From an uncultured Peptococcaceae bacterium (GTDB lineage: Bacteria > Bacillota > Dehalobacteriia > UBA4068 > JAAVYR01): 8,633 bases of DNA. Position 1 is the stretch's first letter. Each line of letters opens with the position of its first letter. Positions 7,238-8,633 of this stretch are shown here, piece after piece. Position numbers and translations under genes: made by a program. The stretch is taken from contig CATIYQ010000113.1 of NCBI GenBank assembly GCA_949739465.1, forward strand, positions 1-8,633, given 5' to 3'. A model generated the notes under the pieces. That model was not told where the DNA came from and ran no database searches. It saw only the letters and a list, made by a program, of their open reading frames with translations.

Positions 7238-7312
7238 AAGCATTTTTCTTTCATATTCTACAAATTATCTTGTCCCTTTTTTGAAATTTTATCAAATGCC
7301 GCGAAGACAAAT

Positions 7313-7347
7313 AAAAAAAGGCTGACGCTTTTTGCGTCAGCCTTTTT
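7313..7347 (-). terminator. Strong rho-independent terminator after rpsA
   Basis: A perfect 9-bp inverted repeat, GGCTGACGC and GCGTCAGCC (arms 7320-7328 and 7334-7342), surrounds a 5-base loop. It is flanked by seven A on one side (7313-7319) and five T on the other (7343-7347). Read on the minus strand it gives a GC-rich hairpin followed by seven T. It lies 11 nt after the rpsA stop codon. The symmetric flanks mean it could also work on the plus strand, but I see no plus-strand gene running into it. Confidence 0.93.
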
Positions 7348-7358
7348 AATATGGCATA

Positions 7359-8633
7359 TTATTCGTTTTCACTGATAGCGTCACCAATGGTCACGCCTAA
7401 TTCTTCTACATTTTCCGTAGGAATGGCTTCTTCGGCTTCAGCAGGAGCTTCTGTTGCTACAGCTTCCGGTTTTACAGGAGCGGCAGGACGTTCTGTGGTT
7501 TCTTTGATACTCAAGCTGATTCGTTTGTTTTCTTCATCCACAGACAAGATTTTTACTTTTACTTGGTCGCCGGGTTTTAAGGCGTCTTCGGTTTTTTCCA
7601 CACGGCTCCAAGAGATTTGAGAGATGTGTACCAAACCTTCTACACCGGGTTCTAATTGTAAAAATGCACCAAATGGAGCAGTTCTCAATACCAAAGCGTC
7701 CCATACGCTGCCTTCTGCATATTTTTCTTTGGCAACAGTCCATGGGTTTACAACCAATTGTTTTAAGCCCAAAGAGAGTTTTTGTTTTTCTTTGTCAACT
7801 GCCAGGATATAAACTTCTACTTCGTCGCCTTCTTTTAAAATATCGCTTGGTTTATTTACTCTGTGCCAAGCCATTTCAGAAACGTGCAATAAACCATCCA
7901 CACCGTCGATTTCAACAAAAGCACCAAAGGAAGTCAAGCGGCGAACGATACCTTTTCTGGTTTGCCCTTCTTCCAAGGTTGCCCAAGTAGCAGCTTTTTG
8001 CTTTTCAGCGGCAGCCAATAAGACAGCTTTAGGGGAAAGCAACAATTTATTGTTTTTTCTTTCACATTCCAAGATTTTAGCGGTGATTTCTTTGCCAACA
8101 TAAGCGGACAAATCTTCCACAAAGCCAATGTCAACTAAGGACGCGGGAATAAAGCCACGTACCCCTACATCAGCAAGAACGCCGCCTTTTACTACTTCGA
8201 CGATTTTCCCTGTTACCACTTCGTCGTTTTCTTTCATTTCAGCAAGTTTGGTCCAGTATAATTCCTGGTCGATTCTCTTTTTAGAAAGAACCGGATAACC
8301 TTCTTTGTTTTCTTTGCGGATTACCAAAACTTCTATTTCATCACCAACAGCAAAATGTTTGCGAATATCGCTGGCTTCACTATCAGAAATTTCAGTATAA
8401 GGCAAAACACCTTCGGACTTCCCGCCGATATCTACCAATACTTCATTATCACTTACTTGTACAACAACCCCTTTTACACGAGAGCCTCTATGTACTTCTT
8501 TTAACCCTTCACCATAAGGGTCTGCGCCAAATTCGCAATCTGCTTGTGTGCCTTCTACTTGATTTTCCATGTCTAACATCTTCAACAATACCTCCTCAAT
8601 TTCCTCTATAATCCACAAGGGAGTAGATGCGCC
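7359..8633 (-). CDS. ispH-rpsA: IspH-ribosomal protein S1 fusion (C-terminal end of IspH plus complete S1); 5' end beyond the window
   Basis: The frame is open to the right edge and shows 424 residues. Residues 1-15, GASTPLWIIEEIEEV, are the conserved C-terminal end of 4-hydroxy-3-methylbut-2-enyl diphosphate reductase (IspH, last step of the MEP isoprenoid pathway). No stop separates them from S1, so the gene is read as a bifunctional fusion, a form known in Clostridia and Negativicutes. Four S1 RNA-binding domains follow, at about 49-120, 137-205, 222-291 and 307-377. The last two have the classic pattern (FGAFVEIDGVDGLLHVSEMAW and FGAFLQLEPGVEGLVHISQISW, each with a later KLSLGLK or RISLSIK strand). 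An acidic, Ala/Pro-rich tail (378-424) ends the protein. S1 binds mRNA on the 30S subunit; shorter S1 proteins with four domains are usual in Firmicutes, against six in E. coli. A strong terminator follows. A separately translated S1 is also possible (see the internal ribosome binding site). Confidence 0.93.
   Translation of the reverse strand, partial: GASTPLWIIEEIEEVLLKMLDMENQVEGTQADCEFGADPYGEGLKEVHRGSRVKGVVVQVSDNEVLVDIGGKSEGVLPYTEISDSEASDIRKHFAVGDEIEVLVIRKENKEGYPVLSKKRIDQELYWTKLAEMKENDEVVTGKIVEVVKGGVLADVGVRGFIPASLVDIGFVEDLSAYVGKEITAKILECERKNNKLLLSPKAVLLAAAEKQKAATWATLEEGQTRKGIVRRLTSFGAFVEIDGVDGLLHVSEMAWHRVNKPSDILKEGDEVEVYILAVDKEKQKLSLGLKQLVVNPWTVAKEKYAEGSVWDALVLRTAPFGAFLQLEPGVEGLVHISQISWSRVEKTEDALKPGDQVKVKILSVDEENKRISLSIKETTERPAAPVKPEAVATEAPAEAEEAIPTENVEELGVTIGDAISENE
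8591..8596 (-). promoter_or_regulatory. Possible internal ribosome binding site for free S1
   Basis: AGGAGG lies inside the fused frame, exactly at the IspH/S1 junction. In-frame start codons follow at TTG 8585 (5 nt spacing), ATG 8579 (11 nt) and ATG 8570. The bases also encode Glu-Glu-Val in the IspH tail, so the match may be fortuitous. Confidence 0.4.

Noticed and set aside
7226..7243. Upstream ATG at 7243 as the start of the membrane protein.
   Set aside because: It would place the AAGGAG ribosome binding site within the coding region; the ATG at 7225 has this site at the ideal 6 nt.
7244..7312. TTGATA with GATAAT as a possible promoter for the membrane protein gene.
   Set aside because: The spacing is 20 nt, too long for a normal sigma-A promoter; TAGAAT nearby has no acceptable -35 box.
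7313..7347. Long inverted repeat considered as a mobile-element end or an operator.
   Set aside because: Position right after the rpsA stop, the GC-rich stem and the T-tract make it an ordinary intrinsic terminator.

Overview
The window is a stretch of core chromosome with every gene on the minus strand. It looks like a low-to-moderate GC, endospore-forming anaerobic Firmicute (Clostridia or Negativicutes). The evidence is a clear spoIVA, an IspH-S1 fusion reading frame of the kind known in those classes, strong AGGAGG-type ribosome binding sites, TTG and GTG starts, and the gene order DUF512 / der / plsY / gpsA / spoIVA, which I recall from spore-forming clostridia. I cannot assign a genus from sequence alone.

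In the direction of transcription (high to low coordinates), the window opens inside a fused ispH-rpsA frame. The last residues of IspH run without a stop into a four-domain ribosomal protein S1, which ends at 7359 in front of a textbook terminator (7313-7347). Next comes an isolated polytopic membrane protein (6587-7225) whose motif spacing resembles DUF1614. A sigma-A-type promoter (6548-6575) then begins an apparent operon of five genes: a PDZ / radical-SAM / DUF512 protein, the ribosome-assembly GTPase Der, the acyltransferase PlsY, glycerol-3-phosphate dehydrogenase GpsA, and a small RecF/ABC-type ATPase. Gaps between these genes are only 7 to about 40 nt, and a hairpin terminator (1363-1392) closes the unit. 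Directly behind it lies a good match to a sporulation sigma-E promoter (1325-1353), then spoIVA with a GTG start, which runs off the left edge about 100 residues before its expected end.

Functionally, GpsA makes sn-glycerol-3-phosphate and PlsY acylates it, so two successive steps of phospholipid synthesis are co-transcribed with a ribosome-assembly GTPase. SpoIVA is the ATP-driven scaffold of the spore coat and is apparently transcribed separately. The lower-GC ATPase gene between gpsA and spoIVA looks like an accessory insertion into an otherwise conserved block.

I found no mobile elements, tRNA or rRNA genes, CRISPR arrays or riboswitches, and no stretch longer than 300 bases lacks a gene. 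The longest gap is 1167-1413, which holds the terminator, the sigma-E promoter and the spoIVA leader. I do not see a wholly new system here. The points most worth checking are the possible internal start in the IspH-S1 fusion, the orphan ATPase, and the two poorly understood genes (membrane protein and DUF512 protein).
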